39,605 bases of DNA from Acidimicrobiales bacterium (GTDB lineage Bacteria > Actinomycetota > Acidimicrobiia > Acidimicrobiales > Aldehydirespiratoraceae): NCBI GenBank assembly GCA_029263175.1, contig JAJCXZ010000002.1, positions 1 through 39,605 of the forward strand, read 5' to 3'. How positions within the stretch are numbered: the stretch's first letter is position 1; the number at the start of each line of letters is the position of its first letter. Shown piece after piece: positions 14,253-21,820 of this stretch. The translations under genes were made by a program, and so were the position numbers. The notes under the pieces are model-generated. The model was not told where the DNA came from and did not search any database. It saw nothing but the letters and a program-made list of their open reading frames with translations.

Positions 14253-15671
14253 ATGAGCAGTGCCGCTGTCTTCGATCTCGACCGCACCCTGGTCCTGGGG
14301 TCATCCGCCACGGTCTTCCAACGACATCTGGCCGATGTCGGTCTGGGTACCGAACACTCGATCCCGGGGATGGGCGCCTACCAGAAGTCCTATGAGATGT
14401 TCGGCGAGAACCCGCTGATGATGCAGGTTGCCCGCCTTCTCGTTCGTAGCGCCGAGGGTTGGCCAGTCGAGTCGGTCGCCATCGCGGCGGAGGCGGCGGT
14501 GGACGAACTCCTCGGCCTGATCCCCGGGTTCGCCCACGGATTGCTCGACGAGCATCGCGCGGCCGGCCGCAAGCTCGTGCTCGCCACGACATCGCCGGAT
14601 GCCTTCGTTCGTCCCCTTGCCGAACGGCTCGGCTTCGACCATGTGATCGCCACTCGCTGGCAGGACGATGGCACCGTCTACACCGGCGAACTCGATGGCG
14701 AATTCCTCTGGGGCCGCGCCAAGCGTGATGCCGTACGCGATCTGGCCGAGCGTGAAGGCATCAAACTCAAGACGAGCTTCGGCTACTCCGACAGCACCTA
14801 CGACGTTCCCCTTCTCAAGGCCGTCGGTACTCCGGTCGCGGTGAATCCCGACCCTCAGCTCACCGCGATCGCCGCCCTCAACGGTTGGCAGATCCGTCAC
14901 CTCGACGTCTCACCCGGCGTCGCCAAGTTCGCCGGCCGCGAGCTTCAGGCGTGGCTGCGCCCCTTCGCCCGTCCTGAACTGATCCCCAACGCCCGCTTCG
15001 ACATCCAGGGCATAGAGAACATCCCGGCCAACGGTGCTGCGATTGTCGTCTTCAACCATCGCAGCTACTTCGACTCGACGGCGGTGGGGATGCTGATCGC
15101 GCAGGCCGAACGCTCGGCCCGCTTCCTCGGGAAGAAGGAAGTGTTCGACGTGCCGTTCATCGGCAAGCTCGGAGCCATGCTCGGCGGCATTCGTGTCGAC
15201 CGCGGCACTGGCTCCGACGAACCGCTGGAGAAGGCAGTCGACGCGTTGAAGGGCGGCGAGCTCGTCGCCATGGCGCCCGAAGGCACGATCCCCCGTGGCC
15301 CGGCGTTCTTCGACCCCGAGCTGAAGGGCCGGTGGGGCGCCGCTCGGCTCGCTCACGCCACCCATGCCCCCGTCATCCCCGTTGGCATCTGGGGCACCGA
15401 GAAGGTCTGGCCCCGCAGCGCCCGAATGCCCAACCTCGATCTCACCGATCCGCCGCTGATCACGATCCGAATCGGAGAGCCTGTCGAGCTGAAGTACAAG
15501 AGCCTCGACAAGGACACCGAGCGAATCATGACGGCGATCGTCGATCAACTCCCGAGCGAAGCTCGCGACCATCACGAGCCCACCCCCGAAGAACTCGTCC
15601 TCACCTACCCCCCCGGCTATTCCGGCGACCCCGAAGCCGAAGCCGAGCGACGTCCAGGAACCGACACATGA
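14253..15671 (+). CDS. HAD phosphatase / 1-acylglycerol-3-phosphate acyltransferase fusion
   Basis: 472 residues with two enzymes in one chain. Residues 1-220 are a HAD-IB hydrolase: D8-x-D10-x-T12 in 'VFDLDRTLV', K157 and the acidic 'GYSDSTYD' (177-184). Residues about 235-440 are a PlsC acyltransferase: 'NHRSYFD' (N268-H269...D274) and 'PEGT' (342-345). The HAD part could dephosphorylate lysophosphatidate, phosphatidate or phosphoserine-like substrates; the PlsC part transfers acyl chains to lysophosphatidic acid. Together they could lead toward diacylglycerol for the WS/DGAT enzymes that follow. The stop overlaps the next ATG (ATGA). It is the first gene of the TetR-controlled operon. Confidence 0.92.
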   Translation: MSSAAVFDLDRTLVLGSSATVFQRHLADVGLGTEHSIPGMGAYQKSYEMFGENPLMMQVARLLVRSAEGWPVESVAIAAEAAVDELLGLIPGFAHGLLDEHRAAGRKLVLATTSPDAFVRPLAERLGFDHVIATRWQDDGTVYTGELDGEFLWGRAKRDAVRDLAEREGIKLKTSFGYSDSTYDVPLLKAVGTPVAVNPDPQLTAIAALNGWQIRHLDVSPGVAKFAGRELQAWLRPFARPELIPNARFDIQGIENIPANGAAIVVFNHRSYFDSTAVGMLIAQAERSARFLGKKEVFDVPFIGKLGAMLGGIRVDRGTGSDEPLEKAVDALKGGELVAMAPEGTIPRGPAFFDPELKGRWGAARLAHATHAPVIPVGIWGTEKVWPRSARMPNLDLTDPPLITIRIGEPVELKYKSLDKDTERIMTAIVDQLPSEARDHHEPTPEELVLTYPPGYSGDPEAEAERRPGTDT

Positions 15672-17158
15672 GCACGACAACACGCCCCCGTGAACTGCGT
15701 TTCGAGCAGAAGATGTCCGACGCCGAAGCGCTGATGTGGAACATCGAAAAGGATCCGTGGCTCAATCCGAGCGGCGCCATGATCAGCATCCTCGATCGGC
15801 CCCTCGACATCGAATTGTTCAAAGCACGCATCCGCACAGCGGTAGCCGAGATTCCTCGGCTGCGCGAGCGGGTTGTGCCCGGGTTCGGTCGCCTCTCTCC
15901 CCCCACGTGGGCGACCGACCCGGAGTTCGACTTCGACTACCACGTTCGCCACATCGCGCTACCGGCCCCGGGTACCGAGCGGCAGCTCCTCGACCTGGCC
16001 ACCCGTCTCTACGAAGACCCGTTCGATCGCACCCGGCCACTGTGGATGTTCATCTCTATTGACGGCCTCGAAGGGGGCCGGGGTGCGGTCTTCTCCAAGA
16101 TGCACCACACCGTCACCGACGGCATCGGTGCCATCCGTCTCTCCGAGCGTTACATCGAAGCCGAGCGGGAGGCACCCGCCCCCGAGTCTGTCGACCTCGA
16201 CCAGGTCATCGCCGATGCCGTCGCCGAAGAACGAGCCGACGAGGACAAGCCCGGCGGAGCCAGTGTCGATGGGGCCTCGCCCCTCGACAGTCTTCGTCGC
16301 AGCCTCGGCCATGTGGCTCGCCGCCAGGCCGGCTTCGCTCGTCGCGCCGTCGGTGAGGTGGCCACCTGGAGCGGTGATCCGCTACTGGCGCGCGAGTTCG
16401 CCGAGGAGATGATCGACACCACCAAGTCCACAATCGGCCAGCTCGGCTCCTCTGACTCTGAAGCCCCGTCGGGCTCGGAGCTGTGGTCGCACCGGTCGCG
16501 TCGTCGGCGCCTGGAGACCATCAGTCTCCCGCTCGACGCAGTGAAGAGCGCCGGCAAGACTCTAGGTGGATCGATCAACGATGTTTTCGTTGCCGGCGCG
16601 GCGATGGGAGCGCTCGACTACCACAAGAAGCGTGGCGTGACGCCCGAAGGCCTCAATGCCAGCTTCGTCGTGAGCACGCGAGCCGACAGTGCCATCGGCG
16701 GCAATTCGTTCACGCCGACCAAGCTGCCCATACCGGGTTCGTACAAGTCGGCCAGGAAGTTCTTCGTCGAGGTTCGTGATCGGATGACCGAACGGCGTGA
16801 AGCCGTTTCCGGTGGCGGTGCCCTCGGCGGACTCGCCGGCGTGGCCAACCTGCTGCCGACCTCTGTTGTCACCCAGATGGCTCGGGCCCAGGCCTCGAGC
16901 ATCGACTTCGCCACATCGAACCTGCGGGGTGCGTGGTTCCCGACATTCATGTCAGGCGCCGCCGTTGAACGCAACATCGTCATGGGGCCGGTTGCCGGCA
17001 CGCCGATGAACATCACGACCATGTCCTACAACGGCCAACTCGACATCGGCTTCTTCATGGACCCGTCCGCAATAGAGGATCCCGACGATCTTCGAGAGTG
17101 CATGCTCGCCGCCTACACACAGCTGCTGGCTGCCGGCGGGGTTGATCTCGATGGCTGA
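15668..17158 (+). CDS. Wax ester synthase / diacylglycerol acyltransferase (WS/DGAT), copy 1
   Basis: 496 residues from ATG 15668, overlapping the previous stop; the longer frame beginning at 15332 is a shadow of the upstream gene. The active-site motif HHxxxDG is present as 'HHTVTDG' (H146-G152), preceded by 'RPLW' (123-126). The C-terminal half has the conserved 'GSINDVFVAG' box. The N-terminus is longer than in copy 2 ('FEQKMSDAEALMWNIEKDP'). WS/DGAT enzymes esterify diacylglycerol or fatty alcohol with acyl-CoA to make storage triacylglycerol or wax ester at the membrane and lipid-droplet surface. The stop overlaps the next small gene. Confidence 0.93.
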   Translation: MSTTTRPRELRFEQKMSDAEALMWNIEKDPWLNPSGAMISILDRPLDIELFKARIRTAVAEIPRLRERVVPGFGRLSPPTWATDPEFDFDYHVRHIALPAPGTERQLLDLATRLYEDPFDRTRPLWMFISIDGLEGGRGAVFSKMHHTVTDGIGAIRLSERYIEAEREAPAPESVDLDQVIADAVAEERADEDKPGGASVDGASPLDSLRRSLGHVARRQAGFARRAVGEVATWSGDPLLAREFAEEMIDTTKSTIGQLGSSDSEAPSGSELWSHRSRRRRLETISLPLDAVKSAGKTLGGSINDVFVAGAAMGALDYHKKRGVTPEGLNASFVVSTRADSAIGGNSFTPTKLPIPGSYKSARKFFVEVRDRMTERREAVSGGGALGGLAGVANLLPTSVVTQMARAQASSIDFATSNLRGAWFPTFMSGAAVERNIVMGPVAGTPMNITTMSYNGQLDIGFFMDPSAIEDPDDLRECMLAAYTQLLAAGGVDLDG

Positions 17159-17585
17159 TTCCGATTTCATCGACCGACTGCAGACCAGTCGCGACACGCT
17201 TCGCAAGTTCCAGTCGTCTCTCGCCCGCATGGCGATGCCGGCTGAGCAGCGCAAGGCGCTCGTCGACGGGATGACCCGCTTCGTGATGCCGGGCGATCAG
17301 ATCCAAGCGATGGTCGATCTCGTCGACGCATTCGGACCGCCGCTGGCCCAGATCGAGACGTTTCGGTCCGAACTCGCCGAGCATCGGGTCGAGGTCGAAC
17401 GGATGGAGGCTCGTCTCGCCCATCTCGAGTCTGCGGCCGAACGTTTGGCCCTCGCCGCCGAGAACATGATCGCCATGCAGGAACCGTTCATCAGGATGGC
17501 CGAACTCCTGACCGGGCAAAAGGCCGACCGCAAGAATGCCGTTGACACCGCCGCCGACACCGAACCCGAAAGCACAGATTCATGA
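17151..17585 (+). CDS. Small helical (coiled-coil) protein between two WS/DGAT genes
   Basis: 144 residues from ATG 17151, overlapping the previous stop by 8 bp; its own stop overlaps the next start (ATGA). It is almost entirely helical: 'FIDRLQTSRDTLRKFQSSLA' (about 5-24), a short 'MPAEQRK' turn, and a heptad-like segment near 75-110 rich in E, R, L and A ('VEVERMEARLAHLESAAERL'), then an acidic tail of about 20 residues. No signal peptide or membrane helix. I do not recognise the family. Size, amphipathic helices and position suggest a phasin-like protein coating lipid inclusions or a scaffold for the two acyltransferases; this is inference only. Confidence 0.8.
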   Translation: MADSDFIDRLQTSRDTLRKFQSSLARMAMPAEQRKALVDGMTRFVMPGDQIQAMVDLVDAFGPPLAQIETFRSELAEHRVEVERMEARLAHLESAAERLALAAENMIAMQEPFIRMAELLTGQKADRKNAVDTAADTEPESTDS

Positions 17586-19042
17586 AGCAACTCACCGGAC
17601 TCGACGCGGGCTTCCTGTACATGGAGTCGTCGACATCGTTTGGACACGTGAGCAGTGTCGTCGTGTACCAACGTCCCGACGATCCCGACTTCAAACCATT
17701 CGAGGCGTTTCGGCAACAGATCGCAGATCGAATCCACCTCCTCGAACCATTGCGGCGGCGCCTGGTAGAGGTGCCCTTCAACCTCGACCACCCGTATTGG
17801 ATCAACGATCCGGACTTCGATCTCGACTTCCACGTTCGCCACATCGCCATCCCTGCACCCGGCGACATGTCGCAACTGAGCGAACAGATCGCCCGCATCA
17901 TCAGCCGTCCTTGTGATCGCAGCCGCCCGCTCTGGGAGGCCTATGTCCTGGAGGGTCTGGAGAACGGCGACTTCGCCATTCTCACCAAGGTGCACCACGC
18001 CACCATCGATGGGGCATCCGGCGTTCAGTTCCTGAACATGGTGCTCGACAGCGATCCGGCCGGTGATCCAATTCCCGAAGACGACGGCTCGTGGCGCCCC
18101 GATTCGATCCCGAACGAGATGGACATGCTCGGTCGAACCGCGGTCAGTTTCATGAGAAAGCCCGGCCGCATGGCCAGGGCGCAGCTGAACACGATGCAAG
18201 AGCTCGCCGAGATCACCCGCAACAAGGGAGCGAGCGCGTACATCTCGAGTGTGCGCGATCAGTTGCCGCCGGCATTCGGCGGCCGCAATCGTGGTGACGC
18301 TGATGCGCCGTCCGGCCTGTCGGCCCCATCGACGCCGTTCAACAAGCCGATCAGCGCCCAACGGCGACTGGCGATGCGTTCGACGCCGCTGGCTGACGTC
18401 AAGGCACTGAAGACAGACCTCGGTGCCACCGTCAACGACATCGTCATGGCTGTCTGCGCGGGAGCGCTGCGCAACTACCTGCTCTCTCACGATGCGCTTC
18501 CCGACAGGCCCCTGCGCACAATGGTGCCGGTCTCGATCCGCAGTGGCGACGAGGCCGACCCGTGGACCAATCGTGTGTCCAGCCTCTTCGTCGACCTTCC
18601 GACCCATATCGCCGATCCGCTCGAGCGTGTGGCTTCGGTTCACGAATCGATGGTCGCCGCGAAGGAACAGATGCGACTTGTGCCCGCCGAAGCGATCGTC
18701 GATGCAGCCGAATTCGCGCTGCCTGCGATCACCTCGCAGGCGTCGCGAGCCGCCGGCCTGCTCGCCCGCCGTGGCGCAGTGCCCGTCAACGTCGTGATCT
18801 CGAATGTGCCAGGTCCGCGCACGCCGCTTTACATGGGTGGTGCGAAGATGACCCACTTCTATCCGGTGTCGACCATTGCCCCCGGTGTTGGTCTCAACAT
18901 CACGGTGCAGAGCTATCTCGACACCCTCGACTTCGGTTTGGTTGCGTGCCGCGAACTCGCCCCCGACCTCGATGACCTCATGGATCTCCACCTCAAGGAG
19001 ATCGACACGCTGTTCGACGCCGCCGGGATTACGCGACCGTAG
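17582..19042 (+). CDS. Wax ester synthase / diacylglycerol acyltransferase (WS/DGAT), copy 2
   Basis: 486 residues, closer to the classical WS/DGAT form than copy 1: it begins 'MKQLTGLDAGFLYMES' (the typical L-s-x-x-D-a-x-F start), has 'SRPLWEAYVLEGLENG' (114-129), the active-site 'HHATIDG' (H138-G144), and 'GATVNDIVMAVCAGALRNYL' in the second half. It transfers acyl groups from acyl-CoA to diacylglycerol or alcohols. Having two different WS/DGATs in one operon suggests a division of substrates or a heteromeric unit. Its last 14 bp overlap the convergent PlsC gene. Confidence 0.95.
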   Translation: MKQLTGLDAGFLYMESSTSFGHVSSVVVYQRPDDPDFKPFEAFRQQIADRIHLLEPLRRRLVEVPFNLDHPYWINDPDFDLDFHVRHIAIPAPGDMSQLSEQIARIISRPCDRSRPLWEAYVLEGLENGDFAILTKVHHATIDGASGVQFLNMVLDSDPAGDPIPEDDGSWRPDSIPNEMDMLGRTAVSFMRKPGRMARAQLNTMQELAEITRNKGASAYISSVRDQLPPAFGGRNRGDADAPSGLSAPSTPFNKPISAQRRLAMRSTPLADVKALKTDLGATVNDIVMAVCAGALRNYLLSHDALPDRPLRTMVPVSIRSGDEADPWTNRVSSLFVDLPTHIADPLERVASVHESMVAAKEQMRLVPAEAIVDAAEFALPAITSQASRAAGLLARRGAVPVNVVISNVPGPRTPLYMGGAKMTHFYPVSTIAPGVGLNITVQSYLDTLDFGLVACRELAPDLDDLMDLHLKEIDTLFDAAGITRP

Positions 19043-19838
19043 CTTCGGCTGCGGCCGGGTCAGGCTGTTCGAGCACGATCGGGTGGGCGGTGAGTACGGC
19101 TCGCCGGGGCTCAGGAGTCGTGCCCGTCGTTTCAGAATCGCCCTTGCCGGCGTAGGTGTTCGTGTAGTTCTGTCCACTGAGGTGGCTGATCTCGTACATC
19201 ACCGCGTCGGTGATACTCCGCGCCAGACGAGGACCGGTCAAGCCGCCGAAGTCGCGCGGGTGAATCGGTGCGCCGACACGCACGACGACGCGCTTTCCGC
19301 GCTTGAGCATCACGCTGTCGGGCGGCTGCACGTCGACTGTGCCCTCATGGCCGACTGGAATGATCGGCACGTCGCAGCGAATGGCCAGCCGAGCGGCACC
19401 GGTGCGTCCCTTGTGGAGATTCCCGCTTCGAGACCTGGTGCCTTCGGGGTACAGCATGAACAGCTTTCCTGACTCGATCACCTTCGCCGCCGTGTCGAGT
19501 GCGTCCATCGCCGCCTCGCCGCCGGATCGATCGATCGGAATCATGCCCATGGCCGGGAAGAGGTGTTTCGTCTTCCAACTGTCCATGTACTCGCCCTTGC
19601 CGATCGCCCAGACCCGTCGGGGAAGCGCCGCCGGTACGAACAACGAATCGCAGAACGACAGATGATTGGGGGTGATGACCGCTCCGCCGGTGAGGGGAAT
19701 GTTCTCGACCCCTTCGATCTGGAAGTCCCAGAAGCGATGAAGGGACCGGCGCACCAGGCCGAGTCCATACCGGCTCAGGCGATCCGACCCAGGCAGTCCA
19801 GGAGCTTCCTCGAACTGGAACGTGGGTCGGCTCGACAT
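19029..19838 (-). CDS. 1-acyl-sn-glycerol-3-phosphate acyltransferase (PlsC family)
   Basis: 269 residues from ATG 19838; an in-frame extension to 19949 overlaps the divergent promoter and is not needed. Catalytic motifs are clear: 'NHLSFCD' (N58-D64) and 'YPEGTRSRSG' (about 129-138). Block 'GMIPIDRSGG' sits between them as expected. A C-terminal tail of about 40 residues is Thr/Pro/Ala-rich. It acylates lysophosphatidate or a related lysolipid at the inner membrane. It lies opposite to the WS/DGAT operon and divergent from an acyl-CoA synthetase, so the local gene set covers most steps from fatty acid to storage lipid. Confidence 0.92.
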   Translation of the reverse strand: MSSRPTFQFEEAPGLPGSDRLSRYGLGLVRRSLHRFWDFQIEGVENIPLTGGAVITPNHLSFCDSLFVPAALPRRVWAIGKGEYMDSWKTKHLFPAMGMIPIDRSGGEAAMDALDTAAKVIESGKLFMLYPEGTRSRSGNLHKGRTGAARLAIRCDVPIIPVGHEGTVDVQPPDSVMLKRGKRVVVRVGAPIHPRDFGGLTGPRLARSITDAVMYEISHLSGQNYTNTYAGKGDSETTGTTPEPRRAVLTAHPIVLEQPDPAAAEATVA

Positions 19839-19947
19839 CGCTAGTCCCTCGGCCCGGGTGGGGGATCGGTGCGGTCCACGCCTCTGTGGATATCGCGGAC
19901 GGTCGGGCTTGTCCAACACGGGCGCCCCCTCGTAGCGTTCGTTCACC

Positions 19948-21510
19948 ATGGATTATCGGGCGACGATCGACGTTCTGCAGCGAACGGGCGCCGCCGACCC
20001 GACCCGCGTGGCCGCACTCACCGCCGGCTTGGCGCGGTGGGGCCCCAGCCTTGCGGCCACCTGCGCTGCCGGATCGCTGCGCTACCGCAACCGCGTGGCC
20101 GTTCACGATGATGACGGTTCGGTCACGTGGGGTCAGCTCGATCGACGGTCGAGCCATCTCGCTCGGGGTCTCCATGGCGCGGGCGTCGGTCGCGGGGCGC
20201 AGCTCGGAATCCTGTGCCGCAACCACATCGACTTCGTTGTCGTCGCGATCGCAGCGGCGAAAGCCGGCCATGTGCCGATCTTCTTGAACACGGGTTCGGC
20301 GGCCGCCCAAGTCATCGAGATCGTGCGGGCAGAGTCGATCGAAGCGCTCGTCGCCGACGCAGATCTGTTGGATTCGTTGGCGGCCGACCTCGACGGGCTC
20401 GCGTTGACGGTCGTCGTCGCCGATGGTCACCGGCAGGGACACACCTCGGTGGAGGAGCTCACCCGACAGGGTCGCTTCCGACTCGACCCGCTTGTGCCCA
20501 AGCCCGCGGCCCCGGTGGTGATGACCTCGGGGACGACGGGCACCCCCAAGGGAGCGCGCCGTCGGTTGCGAGCCGGATCCACCAGCGCCGGCGCGGGCAT
20601 CCTTCAACGCATCCCCTATCGAACCAGCGATGTGTTTGTGATCTCCGCACCGCTGTTTCACGCATGGGGCCTCGCCAACCTCACGCTCGCCGGTCTCCTC
20701 GGTTGCCCGGTGGTGCTCTCCCGTCGGTTCGACCCTGCTTCCACGGTGGCATTGGTCGTGGCCCATCGGGCCTCGGTCCTCGGTGCTGTGCCCATCATGC
20801 TCCAGCGGATCCTCGCGGCTGACGATGTCGATCTGGCGCCACTGTCGGGCCTGCGGATCGCGGCGACGTCGGGGTCGGCGCTTCCCGCCGCCGTCGCCGA
20901 GGAGTGGATGGATCGCACGGGCGACAACCTCTACAACCTCTATGGCTCCACGGAAGTCGGCCAAGCCACTCTGGCCACACCGGAGGATCTCCGCCATGCA
21001 CCGGACACCGCCGGCCGCGCGATCCCGGGGTGCGAGGTCCTGGTGCTCGACGACGAAGGTGTCGCGGTCGCGGTGGGGGAGAGTGGCCGGATCTTCGTCG
21101 GCAACGGAGGCCAGTTCGACCATTACACCGGCGGTGGCACCCGGGAGATCGTCGACGGGCGGATGGCCACCGGTGATGTCGGGCATCTCGACACGGCCGG
21201 TCGACTCTTTGTCACCGGACGAGCGGACGACATGATCGTGAGCGGCGGCGAGAACGTCTTTCCCACTGTTGTCGAAAGCGCGCTGCTCGCCCATCCGAGC
21301 GTCGTCGACTGTGGTGTGGTCGGCGTCGATGATGACGAGTTCGGCCAGCGCCTCCGAGCCGTCGTTCAGGTCAGCGCGCCCTTGGGCGCCGAAGACCTGC
21401 GGGCGCACGTGAGCGGTCGGCTCGGACGTCATTACGTCCCCCGAGACTTCGAGTTCGTCGACGAGGTCCCCCGCAATGCCAGCGGCAAGCTCCGGCGATC
21501 AGAGCTTTGA
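19948..21510 (+). CDS. AMP-forming acyl-CoA synthetase (FadD-type)
   Basis: 520 residues of the ANL superfamily. The P-loop is 'TSGTTGTPKG' (193-202), the adenine-binding motif is 'LYGSTEVG', the hinge region reads 'ATGDVGHLDTAGRLFVTGRA', and the C-terminal catalytic Lys is in 'NASGKLRR'. It activates a fatty or other organic acid to the acyl-CoA used by the acyltransferases nearby. A TAGCGT box at 19933-19938 with TTGTCC 18 bp upstream of it is a weak promoter candidate for a near-leaderless message. An atypical point is the basic 'ARRRLRAGS' right after the P-loop, where most FadD proteins have a hydrophobic stretch. Confidence 0.92.
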   Translation: MDYRATIDVLQRTGAADPTRVAALTAGLARWGPSLAATCAAGSLRYRNRVAVHDDDGSVTWGQLDRRSSHLARGLHGAGVGRGAQLGILCRNHIDFVVVAIAAAKAGHVPIFLNTGSAAAQVIEIVRAESIEALVADADLLDSLAADLDGLALTVVVADGHRQGHTSVEELTRQGRFRLDPLVPKPAAPVVMTSGTTGTPKGARRRLRAGSTSAGAGILQRIPYRTSDVFVISAPLFHAWGLANLTLAGLLGCPVVLSRRFDPASTVALVVAHRASVLGAVPIMLQRILAADDVDLAPLSGLRIAATSGSALPAAVAEEWMDRTGDNLYNLYGSTEVGQATLATPEDLRHAPDTAGRAIPGCEVLVLDDEGVAVAVGESGRIFVGNGGQFDHYTGGGTREIVDGRMATGDVGHLDTAGRLFVTGRADDMIVSGGENVFPTVVESALLAHPSVVDCGVVGVDDDEFGQRLRAVVQVSAPLGAEDLRAHVSGRLGRHYVPRDFEFVDEVPRNASGKLRRSEL

Positions 21511-21552
21511 GCGCTCCCGACTTGATCATCACGCGGCTTGCGTCGACACTCG

Positions 21553-21657
21553 GTGGTCGCCCTTCCTGACGAGAACCTGACGGTCGATCGCCATGTCGAA
21601 CTCGGCCGCCGATTCGGCGAACTGTTGATCCGTCCGTTCCTCGAAGCCGTTCCCTGA
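21553..21657 (+). pseudogene. TauD/TfdA dioxygenase fragment
   Basis: Codons 21553-21657 translate to about 34 residues including 'LPDENLTVDRHVELGRRFGE', matching the N-terminal 'f-r-d-Q-x-L-t-x-e-q-h-v-a-l-g-r-r-F-G-e' block of Fe(II)/2-oxoglutarate dioxygenases of the TauD family. The frame has a stop at 21523-21525 just upstream and TGA at 21655, and no other frame continues the protein (His-x-Asp motif absent). It is therefore a remnant. It lies 42 bp after the acyl-CoA synthetase stop, in the only sizeable non-coding stretch (21511-21820). Confidence 0.55.
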
Positions 21658-21689
21658 GGGTTCCGGTTTGCAAACGACCGTCGACTTGG

Positions 21690-21708
21690 CCCAAGCTTTC
21701 GCCTTGGG
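21690..21708. terminator. Possible hairpin terminator downstream of the acyl-CoA synthetase
   Basis: CCCAAG (21690-21695) and CTTGGG (21703-21708) form a 6-bp stem around a 7-base loop. No U-tract follows on either strand, so it may be a weak terminator or simply a remnant of the decayed dioxygenase region. Confidence 0.3.
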
Positions 21709-21757
21709 TATCTGAGCGACACATCCAAACATGTTTCAAACTGAGATCGTTAAGACC

Positions 21758-21786
21758 TTGCCGATCTCGCTGGCTGTTCGTAGGGT
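21758..21786 (+). promoter_or_regulatory. Probable promoter of the ligase-LIV operon
   Basis: TTGCCG (21758-21763) and TAGGGT (21781-21786) are 17 bp apart. The expected start near 21793 leaves a leader of about 28 bases with a strong Shine-Dalgarno (GGAGG at 21808-21812, 8 bases before the ATG at 21821). Confidence 0.5.
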
Positions 21787-21820
21787 GCGCCAGTCTGTAT
21801 GACCTGGGGAGGGGCTTTCA

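Noticed and set aside
17297-19177. 626-residue open frame on the minus strand across the second WS/DGAT gene
   Set aside because: It is the antisense of a clear enzyme gene. Long antisense frames are expected in high-GC codon-biased DNA, and the translation has no domain logic (Arg/His/Asp-rich low-information sequence).
19345-21432. 695-residue minus-strand frame over the PlsC and acyl-CoA synthetase genes
   Set aside because: Out of frame with PlsC and antisense to the synthetase, whose motifs are complete. No recognisable fold.
21529-21732. 67-residue minus-strand frame in the 310-bp gap
   Set aside because: It starts with an ATG but has no ribosome site, and the opposite strand carries a convincing TauD-like fragment, so this is its shadow.
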